A stretch of DNA of 64,000 nt from Dichetophora obliterata (GCA_963920525.1 OY986435.1:268922299-268986298); one strand, 5' to 3'; shown: positions 11,602 to 23,657, numbered from the stretch's first letter. The notes: generated by a model not told the origin, from the letters alone. Translations and numbers: made by a program.

Positions 11602-11876
11602 TTGTCAACTCAGAATTTTTCTGAAGATATTATCGCGTTAACTGAAACTTGGTTGAACGGGGGAATTACTGACTTAGAACTGTTTGACAATAGTTTTCAA
11701 GTATATAGGAAGGACAGACACGCTGACAACAATTCTGCAGTTGGTGGTGGTGTCCTGTTAGCTGCAAGGAACTCCTGTGTTAGTTCCTTTATTGATATTC
11801 CCTGCTCTGCTAATATCGAACTTATATGCGTTAAGGTTGTACATTGCAATTCTAATGTATTTGTTATTATTGCATA
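11602..11876 (+). pseudogene. LINE ORF2 endonuclease, N-terminal half
   Basis: It reads IIALTETWLNGGITDLELFD, then VYRKDRHADNNSAVGGGVLL, the front half of an AP-like endonuclease (the Glu of TETWL is the metal-binding residue). The frame is cut at 11876 by the pogo-like element, which joins exactly at a TA dinucleotide; the second half resumes at 14312. It is joined to ORF1 by ~60 bases containing start-poor sequence. Confidence 0.75.
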
Positions 11877-14309
11877 GAGTAAGTTCGGTAAATATGGCCT
11901 ACCCTAAACTTTTTATGAAATAAAACAGCCAGTTTAATTTGAAAGCATAAATTTTTTTTTTAATTGTTTTAAATTCATTTTATATTAAGTCTCCATAAAA
12001 GAATTACGTTACAAAAAACACAACAAAAAGATATTATGGAAAAATTAAAGGAACTTCAAAAATGTGCGACTAATATAGCCCACCGTGTGTTGATTATGGA
12101 CTAGGGTGGTACATATTAAACACAACTTATACACAAAATTCACAAATAAAATATTCTTTTTCGTTGCCACTGCACAGTTCATGTGCCCACATTGCGCATA
12201 GAACGCACTACAACCATGTTTCTCCACCTTTATCTTCGAAAAAAACCTTTTCAAACCTAACTACAAATATAATTCATATCTACCTTCTTTTTCAAAATGT
12301 TTTTTCCCCGATTCGTTTTCCGCGTGTGTTTTGATTCTTAAATTGTTTGTCATTGTTTTTTTTAATAGATTCCTCTAGATTCTTTTTATGCGGTGATGAT
12401 GATATCAGTTATGCCTTTCCTTGTATTCGCCCTCGATTTGAATTTTTTTTAACTCGGACCGGAATAGGAGAAATTTCTTGAGGCATTATGTAAGAAGTTG
12501 ACCGAATGCCAGTGGAAGGTGTTTCATCGGGAATTTGTTCTAATTGCACCATTTCAGGTAAAGCGGTTGGTAGTTGTAAAGGATCTACATTTTGCACATT
12601 CTCAACTGTTGCATCAACTTCGTCCGCTGCGAGAAAAAAAAAAGATTTGCTTATTAAAAGGACATATTCCAGTTGACGAAAATCCTTTGACAGCAATTTC
12701 ACCAGTTTGAGCTTTCATTTAAGCTTGACCGAACAGTTGAATTATATCAAAATGTGTTAATGCTTTTCCATTATTTCTGACCCAACATCTTATTTCCTCG
12801 GTCAAATATTTTTTCAAGGGTCCCATGAAAGATTTATCTAGAATGTGGAGGAATCGAAAGGATGCGAACATGGTTACTTCTAGCCAAGTCAATGATTTCA
12901 ATGTTTCTCGTTTCTCGTATGTTTCTCGTATATACGGGCATGCAGTCTAATATGAGCAATACAGGAGACGATGCAGAAGGTTTAACTGTTGCAAGAAAGT
13001 GCTCGAACCATTTAGTAAATAAATGCGTTTGAATCCATCCGGAAGGATGATTTGCGTGAATTGATCTTGGCGGTGCACCTTTCATTATAAGAGGATTTTC
13101 CCTCTTCCTAGGGAAAATAAACATAGGTGGTGCAAATTACCCGCCTGCACTCATACACAAAACAGCAGTAATCAAAGATCCCCTTTCTGCTGAAGTAAGT
13201 GCATCTATCTGCTTCCGACCTCTCAGAGACAATACCTGTGGCATTTTTGCGGGCACAACAGAAATTCCTGTTTCGTCTACATTGTAAATGTTATTTGGAG
13301 AAAAGTTGTACGTAGCCATTTCTTTTTCCAACAAGTCAAAGAAAACGGTGACGTTTTCTTTTGAAAATCCTCTTGCACGAGCTATAGATGTTCCGGTCGG
13401 CTGACGGAAGGACAGAGATGGATGACGTCTTAGAAATAAACGCAACCAATCTCTTCCTGCAGTTCCCTTTGCTACTGAAAACGGGTTTGGAATATTGTTC
13501 TTCAAAGCTAATTGAAATGCTAATGATCTTATATCATTTCTTGTTAGACCAAACAATTTCGCTTCCCTAAGCAATACATAGTCAACAAGCGATTCTTTGA
13601 GCTGTGGTGGAAAAATCGGTTTTCTGCCTAATTTGGCTGCTACTACTTCTTCTAACGGCCTTCCCTTCTCTGCCACCAAACGTCGTAATGTGGTTTTAGG
13701 TACATTGTACTGTTTGGATGCCCGTAAGTACCCCATTCGCTTTTCTTTGATGGCCGTAATTGCATGCGCCATATCTTCTTTGCGCCATGTCTGTCGTTGC
13801 TTTTGGACTTGCTTAGAGTTCGGAGCTATTTATATCCTTGTAGCTAAAAAAGAAAATAGAAATGAAATATTAACTAGAAACATGTGTCGAATATGGTCCA
13901 CTAGTCCATATTATCAGCATTTATGACGGGCCATATTATCAACACTGTTTTTTTCTACTATGCTTTTAATTTTCGCAAACTTTATTAACTATTTTCCAGA
14001 TTCGATTTAACATAAGCAAACAAAACATTTAGCACTGTATAATTTGCACAAACCCAAGAATATTCACACAAAAAATTAATTAAAAAACGCGTAATTAAAC
14101 TTACCAAAAAATTCCAACGACAACGCCAAAAAATTATCAAGTGCTGTCCTGTACACATCTGTTTCGACTGACTCACCACATTACAATGAGCGATGACCAG
14201 TTCGTTCATGTCTGAATTGAGTAGACAGTGGCGTGTCTAGCCTTTCTCAGTTAGGAAATATTGCTATGGGCCATATTACACACATGGCCCATATATGCCG
14301 AACTTACTC
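11877..14309 (-). mobile_element. pogo-like (Tc1/mariner superfamily) DNA transposon, 2433 bp
   Basis: The left end GAGTAAGTTCGGTAAATATG and the right end (inverse) GAGTAAGTTCGGCATATATG match over the first 12 bases and most of the next dozen. The element is flanked by TA on both sides (11875-11876 and 14310-14311), the pogo/Tc1 target duplication. It encodes a pogo/Tigger-type transposase on the - strand. The terminal repeats also carry the motif 'ggcccatat', repeated just inside the right end ('gctatgggccatattacaca'). Confidence 0.85.
12409..13772 (-). pseudogene. pogo-like transposase, broken
   Basis: From 13772 the - strand encodes a CENP-B-type helix-turn-helix start (ASKQYNVPKTTLRRLV), a second HTH (RNDIRSLAFQLALKN..GRDWLRLFLRRHP) and the first catalytic Asp in IYNVDETGISVVP. 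An in-frame TAA at 13137-13139 separates this from 13124-12834, which has FIFPRKREN, the second Asp in LLILDCMPVYTRN (family norm is D-G-H-x-S-H) and a frameshift at ~12841. The third Asp lies in LDKSFMGPLKKYL near 12840-12815. The C-terminus extends to ~12409. Stop, frameshift and a degenerated second motif all say inactive. Confidence 0.8.
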
Positions 14310-14311
14310 TA

Positions 14312-16829
14312 CGTTCCTCCCAAGAGCAGTGTAGAGGTCTATGCAAGCCTTGCGGATTGCATAGAATTTATTTTAAATTTACTTGACGTTAATGACGACA
14401 TTTTATTGTTGGGCGATTTTAATTTGCCTGACTGAAAATGGCATTCTTCTGACGATGAAACACATTTTTGTGCATCTAATTCGAAGACACGCCAAGAACA
14501 TATATTTGTTGACAATATATGTTCTGACTTACAACAAGTTAGTTGTATTTATAATAGTCTCGAAAGGCTGCTTGACCTAGTCTTAACTACAGACAGTAAC
14601 AATGTCATTGTTCAGAAGGCACTTCATGCTTTGACTACCATTGATAATTACCATCCACCTTTGAGTATTTGTTATAAATCCGACAGGGAGAATATGGTAA
14701 ATTCAAGCTCTGTTGACACAGTTTATGAATTCAATTTCAAAAAAGCTGACTTTTTGGGGTTGAATCATTACCTTAATAGTAAATTAAATGTAATTACAGA
14801 ATACATAAATAATAATAGTCTTAAAAGTTCAATAAATTTTTTCTATGCGGAACTCTTTGCTATGTTTTCTCAGTCTGTACCATACAGTCTCAAATTTGCG
14901 AAAAATTCTGCGTACCCTTGGTACACAAAGGATTTAAAGACTCTTCGCAACAATAGGAATAGCGCATGGAAGAAATATGTTTGTAGTTTTGACTCAAATG
15001 ACCTAGAAACATACAAACGTTTGTTTCTGGAATTTGAGAATTGCTCAGCTGCATTATATAATGAGTATTTGGATAGTATGAAGCTGAGTATTTTGTCTAA
15101 TCCAAGAAAATTTTGGGGATTTATTAATGTTAAGAAGAAGACTGATGGATTTCCTTCTTCTTTCAAACTTCAGGATGGATTTACTGACGATTCCACCATT
15201 ATTTGTGGCTTATTTGCCAAACTTTTCAAAGAATCATTTTGTTCAGATTCTTTTAATCCTCATTTAGCGTATTTTGATTATATGAACAACGCATCCAGAG
15301 TATCTTTTACCTCAGAGGATATTTTTAAGTATATTGAATCAATCGATGAGGATTTTAACGCTGGACCAGATGGAATTCCTGCCGCAGTGTTAAAACAATG
15401 CGGCTCCATTTTATGTCAGCCACTTTCGTTACTTTTTAATAAATCAATTAATGAAAGTAATTTTCCTCTTTTTTGGAAAAAATCTTATATGAGTCCTATA
15501 TACAAAAAAGGTTGCAAAAATGACGTCACTAATTATAGGCCTATCACTAAATTGTCTTCGATTCCTAAACTTTTTGAGCGAATAGTGTACGATCGAGTGA
15601 AAATTCACTGTGGGCAAGTCATGACAACTCGTCAGCATGGTTTTGTTACTGGCAGATCCACTGTGTCTAATCTCCTTGATTTCACTACATTCTGCTTAAA
15701 ATCTATTGATTCTGGTAGCCAGGTCGATTGTATTTACACTGAGTTTAGCAAAGCTTTTGATAAATTACCATATAATCTAATTTTATTTAAACTTTAATTA
15801 ATGGGGTTTCCCCAATATTTTGTAAACTGGATCAAATCGTATTTGATGGAGCGATCTTATCAAATACGGTTCCGAGGCGTGTTGTCTTCTGAATTTGTTG
15901 CAGAATCGGGTGTTCCTCAAGAGGGCCACCTGGGTACACTTCTGTTTATTTTGGCAATTAATAATGTTACCCACGTCATCAAACACACTCATTTGCTTAT
16001 TTATGCAGATGATATGAAAATATACAGAACAATTGATTCTAATGACATTTCAGACCTGCTCCAGTCAGACTTGAACTCCTTTGAGGTTTGGTGTTCTAAA
16101 AATAACATGTTTTTAAATCCAGATAAATGTCAAACTATGACCTTTTCGCGTAAAAGGAACAATTTTATTTTTGATTACAAAATTAAAGATACTGCTTTAA
16201 GTCGTGTAACTACCGTCAAAGACCTTGGTATGCATAGATTCTAAATTGTCGTTTAACATGCATATTGATAGAATTTGTAAAAAAGCGTCTTCTACGCTTG
16301 GTTTTATAAAACGGTGGGCCAAAGAAATTGATAGCTTAATAACAACTATAACTTTGTATTATTCAATTGTGCGTACTCACTTGGAGTACGCAAGTCAAGT
16401 ATGGTCCCCACATTACAATGTGCATGTTGATCGTATAGAAAGAATTCAAAAACGTTTTGTTCGGTTTGCTCTAAGAGGCTTGAGTGGAACTGACACATTT
16501 AACCTTCCTCCATGTGAGGATCGTTTGAAATTATTAAAGATGCAATCTTTACGTGAGAGAAGAAAATCTGCTGATATCGTCTACTTACACCAACTCATGA
16601 CTGGTGTGTATTCGACTCTCCAGAGCTTCTTTCTCTTATAAATTTTAACACTAACCGTAGAAGCAGTAGAAACTCTAACAACTTGATTTATTTACCATTT
16701 AGTAGAACAAATTATATGTTAACTGCTCCATTAAATCGCATGAGTACCTTTGTTAACAACTGTAACGTGTTTGATGTTAACTTGTCGAAAGGTCAACTCA
16801 AAAGTAGATTGAAAACTAATGAAGGATAA
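14312..16829 (+). pseudogene. LINE ORF2: endonuclease C-terminal half and reverse transcriptase
   Basis: It resumes the ORF interrupted at 11876: ILLLGDFNLPDWKW near 14400 and LERLLDLVLTTDSNN near 14560 finish the endonuclease. The polymerase runs through 14631-15797 (ITKLSSIPKLFERIV, HGFVTGRSTVSNLLDF, FSKAFDKLPYN). A single in-frame TAA at 15795 separates it from 15801-16244 (MGFPQYFVNWIKSYL, SGVPQEGHLGTLLFILAIN, LLIYADDMKIY with the catalytic YADD). After a frameshift near 16225 it continues to 16641 (RIERIQKRFVRFALRGLSG) and on to LKTNEG with a stop at 16829. Only one stop and one clear frameshift in ~800 codons. A same-family copy is at 48300-49205. Confidence 0.85.
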
Positions 16830-16975
16830 GATCTATGTAAACGCATGGTTAGTTGTTATGTCTTGTGTTGTCCCTGAGCCCAACCCATATCTTTGAGATA
16901 TTTCAATGATATTTGGATTGGTTCTTAAAATGATCTATTGCGGAGAAAGTGTGAAAAAGCTGTAGTAGCTGAACT
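16830..16975 (+). other. LINE 3' untranslated region
   Basis: Sequence after the ORF2 stop with no coding content, running to about 16975, where reading of another LINE's endonuclease (PQLLDL) begins. The exact 3' terminus is not defined because no target duplication was found. Confidence 0.4.
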
Positions 16976-17192
16976 CTATTGTTATTGCATGTAAAGTCGA
17001 TTGCCCCCAACTTTTGGATTTAAGGTGTGTGCGAATGGATCTAAATTGGTACCTAAATCTAAATCTTTTCATTGGAAGTTTCCAGCACTGCAAAATTTAG
17101 ACAAAAAACTGATTAAACTGTGCGAATTGACTTTTGATAACTAATTAGCAGCAGCCATTGCGTTTGTGTGGACTATTTATTTGTCTGTTAAA

Positions 17193-18381
17193 ATGAATAA
17201 TATAAGTGAAAATGTTGTTACTGCGGTCGGATTAAAAATTAAACTGATTATTTTATACCGAAAGCGGAGAGAATTGCTAAGACGACAAAGACAACATGTA
17301 GGCCGCAAGCTGAAATTTGGCCAAGTTTTTTGTTTGTATCCCAATTAAAAAAAAATTTTTCTTATTTGCGAGGCCTTTATTTTGTTGGTGGTTATTCATT
17401 CCTCCAACATATTTCGAGGCGTTTTAAAAAAAGATAATTTTGTTGCAAAAAAGCATTTGCGTTTGACCATTGTTGCTTTAGAGAAAGTAATTCATTATGC
17501 CGAAGGATTTCTCAATACACAAAGAGGTTGGAAGCACTACTTTTATGCAACCGTATTTCTTTATTGGCTTGGTTGCGGCGCAAGCTATCGAGTCACTGGA
17601 GCATCTTTCAGCATTTCTAGATGCACTGTGCGGGACTTTGTGCACACATGTCTTAAAGGATTTCTAAATCTGATGCCAATTGTTATAAAACATCCATGTT
17701 TAGATCAGTACACTGATATCAGTGGTAAATTTAGTCGTCGAGCTGGAACCAGAATATTCGATGGTGCCATAGGGGCAATAGATGGTTCCCATGTGCACAT
17801 TACAGTACCTACGCGAGTGAGAGACCAGTACATGAATCGCAAGGCATACACATCAATTCAACTGCAAGCCGTGTGTTCTAGCAACATGGAGTTTATAAGC
17901 GTTTGTTGTGGGTATCCTGGATCTGTTCATGATGAACCCGTTTTGAAAAATAGCCAGCTATTTAAAACACCAAACTTTCCGCCTTTAGGTTACTACCTTT
18001 TGGGAGATAGCGGCTATAGATGTCGAAGTAATCCGATAACTATATTAACGCCATATACATAAAAGAGTAACATACCTCACCGACCGCCAAAAAAAATTCA
18101 ACCAACTTCACAGCAAGGACCGTAGTGTCGAATCAGCATTTGGAATGTTGAAAACACGCTGGCGTTCCATGTTCAATAAAATTTTAGGGTTAAAAATTAC
18201 TCGCTGTGTGGAAACAATTTCGGAAGCATGCATAATGCGTAACATTTGTCTTAATGACGGTTTCACATTGGAGCCTTATGAAACAAATGGATCAATTGAT
18301 GAATATGAATTTGAATTTGAAGATAAAAGTTCTAACGCCAGCGCATTGCGTGATGGAATCGCAAACTCAATCCCTATGTAA
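17193..18381 (+). pseudogene. PIF/Harbinger DDE transposase (HARBI1-like)
   Basis: Reading from MNNISENVV at 17193, a stop at ~17346 separates a basic N-terminus from the main frame (17382-18062). That frame has RLTIVALEKVIHYA, FLYWLGCGASYRVTGASF and RCTVRDFV, a helix-turn-helix region. The DDE core has the first Asp in GAIDGSHVHI and the second in LLGDSGYRC. A frameshift near 18060 follows; the third residue, Glu, is in SVESAFGMLKTRWRSMF (~18128-18178). All three catalytic residues are present. The C-terminus runs to 18381. One stop and one frameshift make it inactive as is. Confidence 0.85.
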
Positions 18382-18513
18382 ATGAAAATGCATAAAAGTT
18401 TGAATCTATTAAATATCACTAAAATTAAAAAAAAACCATAGATTATTTCATTTAAAATTTTACTGTTTAGAATGAAATTAATTGTTAGTCGATTACTTTT
18501 TAATATAAACTAG

Positions 18514-18774
18514 CTGAAACCCGGCGCGTTTCTGCCATGTTTCCTTGTCATTTTACCATAAAATGTTTTCAGTGAAACTGCATTTTGCAGTTGAGGTGGA
18601 ATACTGACAGTTATCATATGAATTTATTTTTATTGATTTGTGGGTGGTAAAAAGGGGTGTAGCAACATTTTATTTTTTCTAAACCTTTGCGTAGCAATTA
18701 CGAAAAAATCTGCAGAAGTATCCAATTTGGTCTAGTCGTTCTCAAGAATTAAGCATCCGAACAAATCACGATCC

Positions 18775-18811
<37 letters not shown>

Positions 18812-19045
18812 ATTTCTTTCAGTAAAATGGTGTTAATAAATTGTGTTTTTGTACTGAGCTTTAATGCTCTATCGTTTATAGTTCAAGAGCTAAGTCATCC
18901 AATTAAGATTTGAGCCGGACCCAATTGTGAATATAAATTATACAGGAACTTACACAAAAAATTTCATCAAAATCCGTCCAGCCGTTTAGGATGAGTTCAG
19001 TTACATACACAAGTACAAAAGAATTGTATGTTAAAGATGTATAAA
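18514..19045 (-). mobile_element. Helitron-type (HINE-like) element inside the Harbinger element
   Basis: On the - strand it opens 'acaattcttttgtacttgtg' with 'ctcatcctaaacggctggac' and ends 'aaacgcgccgggtttcagct' 'agttta', matching the ends of the 1118-1865 type. A (TA)n run lies at 18780-18808. Non-coding. The 5' boundary is approximate. Confidence 0.6.
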
Positions 19046-19123
19046 TACTTTTTCTTTATTTAAAAGTCAAAAACTAAAAAGAGATCATAAAGTTAATAGA
19101 CATCACATTTACTTCATTAAAGT

Positions 19124-19650
19124 TTATTCAGAGTCGGAGGACTCAGCATAAATATTGAAGTGTTCAGATAGGAACTTGCTGAATCCTCTAGCTGCTTTGC
19201 GAACTTCTTTGTCAGTTTTAAGTAGTGACTTCTGTAACGCCTCATCCGATTTTCGCTTCTGTGCAGACACAGTACGAAAACTTGATGTACTGGGTGAAGT
19301 AATGTCTTGAATGTCTGCACTTGCCTCAGATGTGTTATCTGCGTCGTGTGTTGGTGTTGGTGTTGGTGGTGGAGAGGAAACTGGGTCTTCCGTATTTTCG
19401 CTGTTTATCACCAAAAGTGGGTTAATGTTTTGACGTTGGGAGCAATAAATGTGCATCTTCTCAAAGTGCGGCCATGTTGTTGCAATATCACAACCCTCCG
19501 TACCTGTTCCAGTAGGCGGCTCTTTGATGAGTTTATATTTTTCAGTTTAATTACACCATTTCTTTTTCAAGCGGACCCAGTCCTCTCTAACACCACACTT
19601 TTCAACGGCACGTTCCCAAGCATCACGCACGTTTACTATTTTATTGGTAA
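19124..19650 (-). pseudogene. PIF/Harbinger second protein (Myb/SANT-like)
   Basis: Read on the - strand from ~19650: VRDAWERAVEKCGVREDWVR, then LKKKWCN, a stop, then EKYKLIKEPPTGTGTEG, ATTWPHFEKMHIYCSQRQ, and a Pro/Ser/Thr-rich linker ending near KVRKAARGFSKFL. Trp spacing fits the SANT/Myb/MADF-like DNA-binding partner that Harbinger elements encode to carry the transposase to DNA and into the nucleus. The in-frame TAA near 19547 breaks it; 19456-19124 is the open part. Divergent orientation relative to the transposase is the usual layout. Confidence 0.65.
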
Positions 19651-20764
19651 ATACATTGGTAAATATTTGTAATATTGGTAAAGGTAGCGCAAAAGTAATC
19701 CTCCTATCAGAAAATCAGAAAATTTTGCGATTGGCCCCTAATGTCGGTTCTGTTTTGACATTTGTGTAGTAAACACATGCGAAATACACATTAATAAACA
19801 ATGTTACGCTACACTGCTCCAGAACGCGGAATATTGGTGACTATTTATTTATTTAATTTTTTTTTTTTAAATTACAGCCAAAAAACATCGCAAGGTTACT
19901 TTTGCGTCCAGCTCTATTCTGGCATCAATAAACAATTCCGTTTGAAGCTCGGACCCTAGAAGAAAAGAAAAAATAAAGCATTCATCATCTGTTGTAAGCC
20001 GCTGCAGGCCGAAATTGCCGCGAATGCAGGCGCTTCATTCTCCAAGAGTACGGACATGAACTTACACCTTTCACTATACCGGCGCTTCCTGCCAACTTCC
20101 ATACTTTATTCAATTCAGTTTAATAAATACTTTTATTCGATTTGTTTGCTTAAATTTACAAGTTTTCTGGTTCAAGGAAAATATATTTTCCAGCTGTCAA
20201 AAAAATATTGAAGCGAAATGTTGCCTAATTTTGATTTTTTTAATTTTATTGCCATAAATATTATACTTTATACTAACGACCGATCAAAAATGCATTAAAA
20301 GAAGCAGCAAACAAAATATGGCAACTTTGCAATTTAGATTCATTTAGGTAGCTCGTAAATGTTCTAAATTGATCGACAAACGCTGCATTATCGACAAACT
20401 TCCAATAATTTAGATTTAGGTACCAATTTAGATCAATTCGTACACACCCTTAATAAACTCTCTAAGTTACTCGATAAAATTTTTATATCTAAGTCTCTTA
20501 ACTATGAAGTATATGAATGCCCATTTCCTATATCCGAATCAAGTATTCATCACTCTACGCTTAGTTTTAATATTGAATTTTATTATTTTCTGACCATTAC
20601 TAGTTATGTGAAACATCATTTTGATTTTAATAATTGTAATTTTGAAACTATTAATCGGCTCATTGTTTGCATTAATTGGAATTCGCTTTTTGATAGCCTG
20701 GATGATTCGGAATGTTTTGATATTTTTCTAAGTAATTTATCAAATATATGTACTGCTAACATTC

Positions 20765-21240
20765 ATTTATTTATTTTATTTATTTATAGAAAATAATTGA
20801 GTACAAATAAGAAACTAAGTTCTTTTACAGTACAATGAAAAATAAATTCTCACAATATTGAATTAATTAGAGATAACAACAAATTATTTTTTCTTAAGCT
20901 TAGTAAAACATAAATAGTGAACATCAATAATAAAACATGAAAAAAATGGTAGAAGGAATCCATTTGATTAGCTTAAAAATACTAAGTAAGAAATAATAAA
21001 TTTGAGAGAATAGAAATAAAGTAAGATTAAGAAGTAGAAAAGTGAGAAAAAATTGATTGCCTAATAGTTTCCTTCCTCGAGATTTCTCTTATTCTACGAG
21101 GCAATGCATTCCACAGTCTTACATGATAAGAGAGCTATGTCTGGGGATAATAAGTAAGTTACATCTCCTAGTTAAGCTAAATTGCAGTTTTTCGTAGAGA
21201 TAATGAGGTGTTTTAAGAAAAGAATGAAAATAATTCCTTT
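20765..21240 (-). mobile_element. LINE 3' end with an AAAT-type tail
   Basis: On the - strand near 21130-21050 it reads VRLWNALPRRIREISRKETI, a common C-terminal ending of LINE polymerases, followed by an AT-rich untranslated region and a tail of repeated 'aaataaat' (+ strand 20764-20790, 'atttatttattttatttatt'). A strongly 5'-truncated insertion into the decayed LINE around it. Boundaries are approximate; no target duplication identified. Confidence 0.55.
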
Positions 21241-22993
21241 AAAGAAAAAAATCCATAAGCTTCCTTGGTACACTAAGGACTTAAAAAATTGAAGAATTTA
21301 CGTAATAAATTCTTCAAGGCGTTTATAACTACTGGAAACCTCGAGTACAAAGCAAAACATATACACTACGAGCGTGAATTTGACTTTTTGAATAAATTTC
21401 TTAATATAACAGCATATATAAAATACTGAAAATCGCATTAAAACTGATGCCATATCTTTTTGGAGCTTTATTTAATCCAAAAAGGGTTCATCAAATATTC
21501 CTTCTTCTACGTTTTTTAGTTGTTTGCAAATTGCATTTTTAAATCAAATTTTGTCGAAAATCACTCTCCGGTTAACTTTTGTTAACTTTTAAGAATGATA
21601 ATGTTTACTCCTGCCTTAATTTGGTAATTTGTCGGTTATGCTTTCTGACGTTGAAACTGCAATTGCTCATTTAGAAAACTCAGTTAAATGTGATATTGAT
21701 GGTCTAAGTTCTTGTTTACTTATAAAATGTGCTCAGTCTCCATCTTTTTCTCTTTTTATAATTTTTAATAAATCTCTTAGTGCTGGTGTTTTTATTGACA
21801 AATGAAATGTTTCGCTCATAACACCGGTTTTCAATTATAGACCAATTTCTAAGTTGACCAATATTTCAAAGCTTTTTGAAAAAATCGTTAAAGATAAAAT
21901 GTACTTTGCATCAAAAATCTTTGTCCAAACACAATTTGTCCAAACCAGCACGGTTTTGCCTCTTTGAGATCTACTACAACGAATCTTAATATTTTTAAAA
22001 ATTACTGCATCTCTACTTTTGAAGAACTTCTACAACTTGATGTCATTTACTCTGACATTTTGAAGGCTTTTGACAAACTATCTCAAGAGATTTTATTACT
22101 CAAGCTCGCCAAGGTTGATTTCCATTCAACTTTTCTGTCTTCGTTGAGGTCACACCTTTCTAATAGAGTTTTACGTGTTGTTATTGACAATGTCTATTTT
22201 TTTCAATTTTAGCAACTTCAGGGGTATCTCAAGGAAGTATACTTGGCCCCTTACATTTTGTTATTTTTATAAATAATGTTTCTAAATGCATCAGTACTGC
22301 CAAATTTTTACTTTACGCTGACGATCTGAAAGTATTCCATACAGCTAAAAATCAGTTAGATGCTATTCGTCTTCAGTCAGATCTCGCTAATGTGTTTTCT
22401 TGGTTCAAACTAAATCAATTATCACTGAGTTTTAGTAAATGCTTTGTTGTTTCTTTTTACACGATTAATTTTCCAGTTTTATTTAGTTACTCTTTTGATA
22501 ACACTGTGCTTGTAAGATTATCTGAAATTCGTGACTTAGGCGTTATCTTTGATTCCGGGCTCAGTTTTAGTTCTCTTTTAAATCATATCATCCCCAAGGC
22601 CTATTCTCTCCTAGCGTTTGTTAAGCGCAATAGTGCAGGGCTCTCTGATCCGTACACATTTAAAACTCTATATTCGGCTCTTGTTAGGTCTAGCCTTGAA
22701 TATGCTTTATTTGTTTGGTGCTCATTCTATTCTGTGCATATAAACAGATTGGAGCGAGTCCAAAAAGATTTTTGAAGTTTGCTTTGCGCTCAATTAGTTT
22801 TTCTGAACTTCTTCCGTCCTTAAGAGCGCGTCACCTGCTTATTGGTCTGTCTTCGCTTGAAGCTAGAAGGACATTACACAGCATTATGATAATTTGTGAT
22901 TTGATTAATGGCAACGTTATTTGTGAAAAGTTACTTGAACTAGTATCGTTTAACATCCCACAAAAATCTTTACATAATTCTGATTATTTAATT

Positions 22994-23657
22994 AGATTTT
23001 ATGATCTATGAAATTATTGCATGAATTAAATTGTGAGCTTTAGATCAAGTAAGTTTTTCATATAATAATTTCATGTAATAATTTCATAGATCATAAAAAC
23101 TAATTAACTAACTATGGCGGAGCTAAATATGGCCAAATAAGTTTAATTAATGTCAAATTGATTAAATAATCTAATAATTGATCGATTTCGGTCAAAGTCA
23201 TGAGTAATTGAACATTTGGTTGTGAAAATAGCCACCCTTCAGTTATAACTCTAGCTTCTGGCGAAGCAAAAAACTCGTTTCATTTCTATGGTGCATTTCG
23301 ACAAACTATCGAATACCAGTGAATATTGAAATAAATAAAGAAGCAACTAGAACAGATGGCAACCCTTGATAGAGTTGATGGCGGTGATCTATAAATAGCC
23401 TACTGCTTTGAAATGTAATATGATTAGCAGCCATACAATTCAATAGAATGAATTCCAAAATCTACTTACTCATATACTAGTTTAAACAGTGAATTGATCA
23501 CAGCTTAATCACTCAAAGACTACTGAAGAGGAAAACGTAGCGATTTCCGAAACAGACTGTCTAGTCAGCTAAGTTATTGACTCTATACAGAGTTGTTGTT
23601 GTTGTTGTTGCCTTCTTAAAAACTTACTTGATCTAAAGCTCACAATTTAATTCATGT
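22994..23657. mobile_element. Inverted-repeat element with CAA-rich subterminal region
   Basis: The left arm CATGAATTAAATTGTGAGCT then 'ttagatcaagtaagttttt' (from 23019) is repeated exactly in inverse at 23617-23657, ~39 bp per arm. A second shorter palindrome overlaps the left end: 'ttttatgatctatgaaatta' (23000) against its inverse at ~23080-23099. Just inside the right arm is a (TTG)n run and 'attgactctatacagagttg'. This core recurs at 31674-31730 and 56005-56092. 'taattctgattattt' occurs on both sides (22978 and 23658) and may be a target duplication. Non-coding. Confidence 0.55.

Larger units (their letters stand above)
10346..16975 (+). mobile_element. Nearly full-length CR1-like LINE, interrupted by two DNA transposons
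   Basis: In order: a 5' region (also left of the hAT element at ~7375-7458), ORF1 with a PHD-type finger (10662-11539), ORF2 endonuclease start (11602-11876), a pogo-like insertion (11877-14309), then the rest of the endonuclease and the reverse transcriptase (14312-16829) and a 3' untranslated region to ~16975. PHD fingers in ORF1 are known from CR1-group LINEs. The 5' boundary is uncertain because the next LINE fragment ends near 7372. Damage is light: one stop and one frameshift in ORF1, and one stop and one frameshift in the polymerase part of ORF2. Confidence 0.8.
17023..20449 (+). mobile_element. PIF/Harbinger DNA transposon, 3427 bp
   Basis: The left end AGGTGTGTGCGAATGGATCT and the right end (inverse) GGGTGTGTACGAATTGATCT continue in common through 'aaattggtacctaaatctaa', ~42 bp of terminal repeat with about four mismatches. 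It is flanked by TTA (17020-17022 and 20450-20452), the 3-bp PIF/Harbinger target duplication. It carries both standard proteins: a DDE transposase on + and a Myb/SANT-like protein on -. Both are broken. A Helitron-type element lies between the two genes. Removing the element rejoins the LINE endonuclease frame. Confidence 0.9.

Noticed and set aside
18780..18808. TA repeat considered as a CRISPR-like or promoter signal
   Set aside because: Simple microsatellite at the end of a Helitron-type element; no CRISPR arrays are expected or seen in this eukaryotic sequence.
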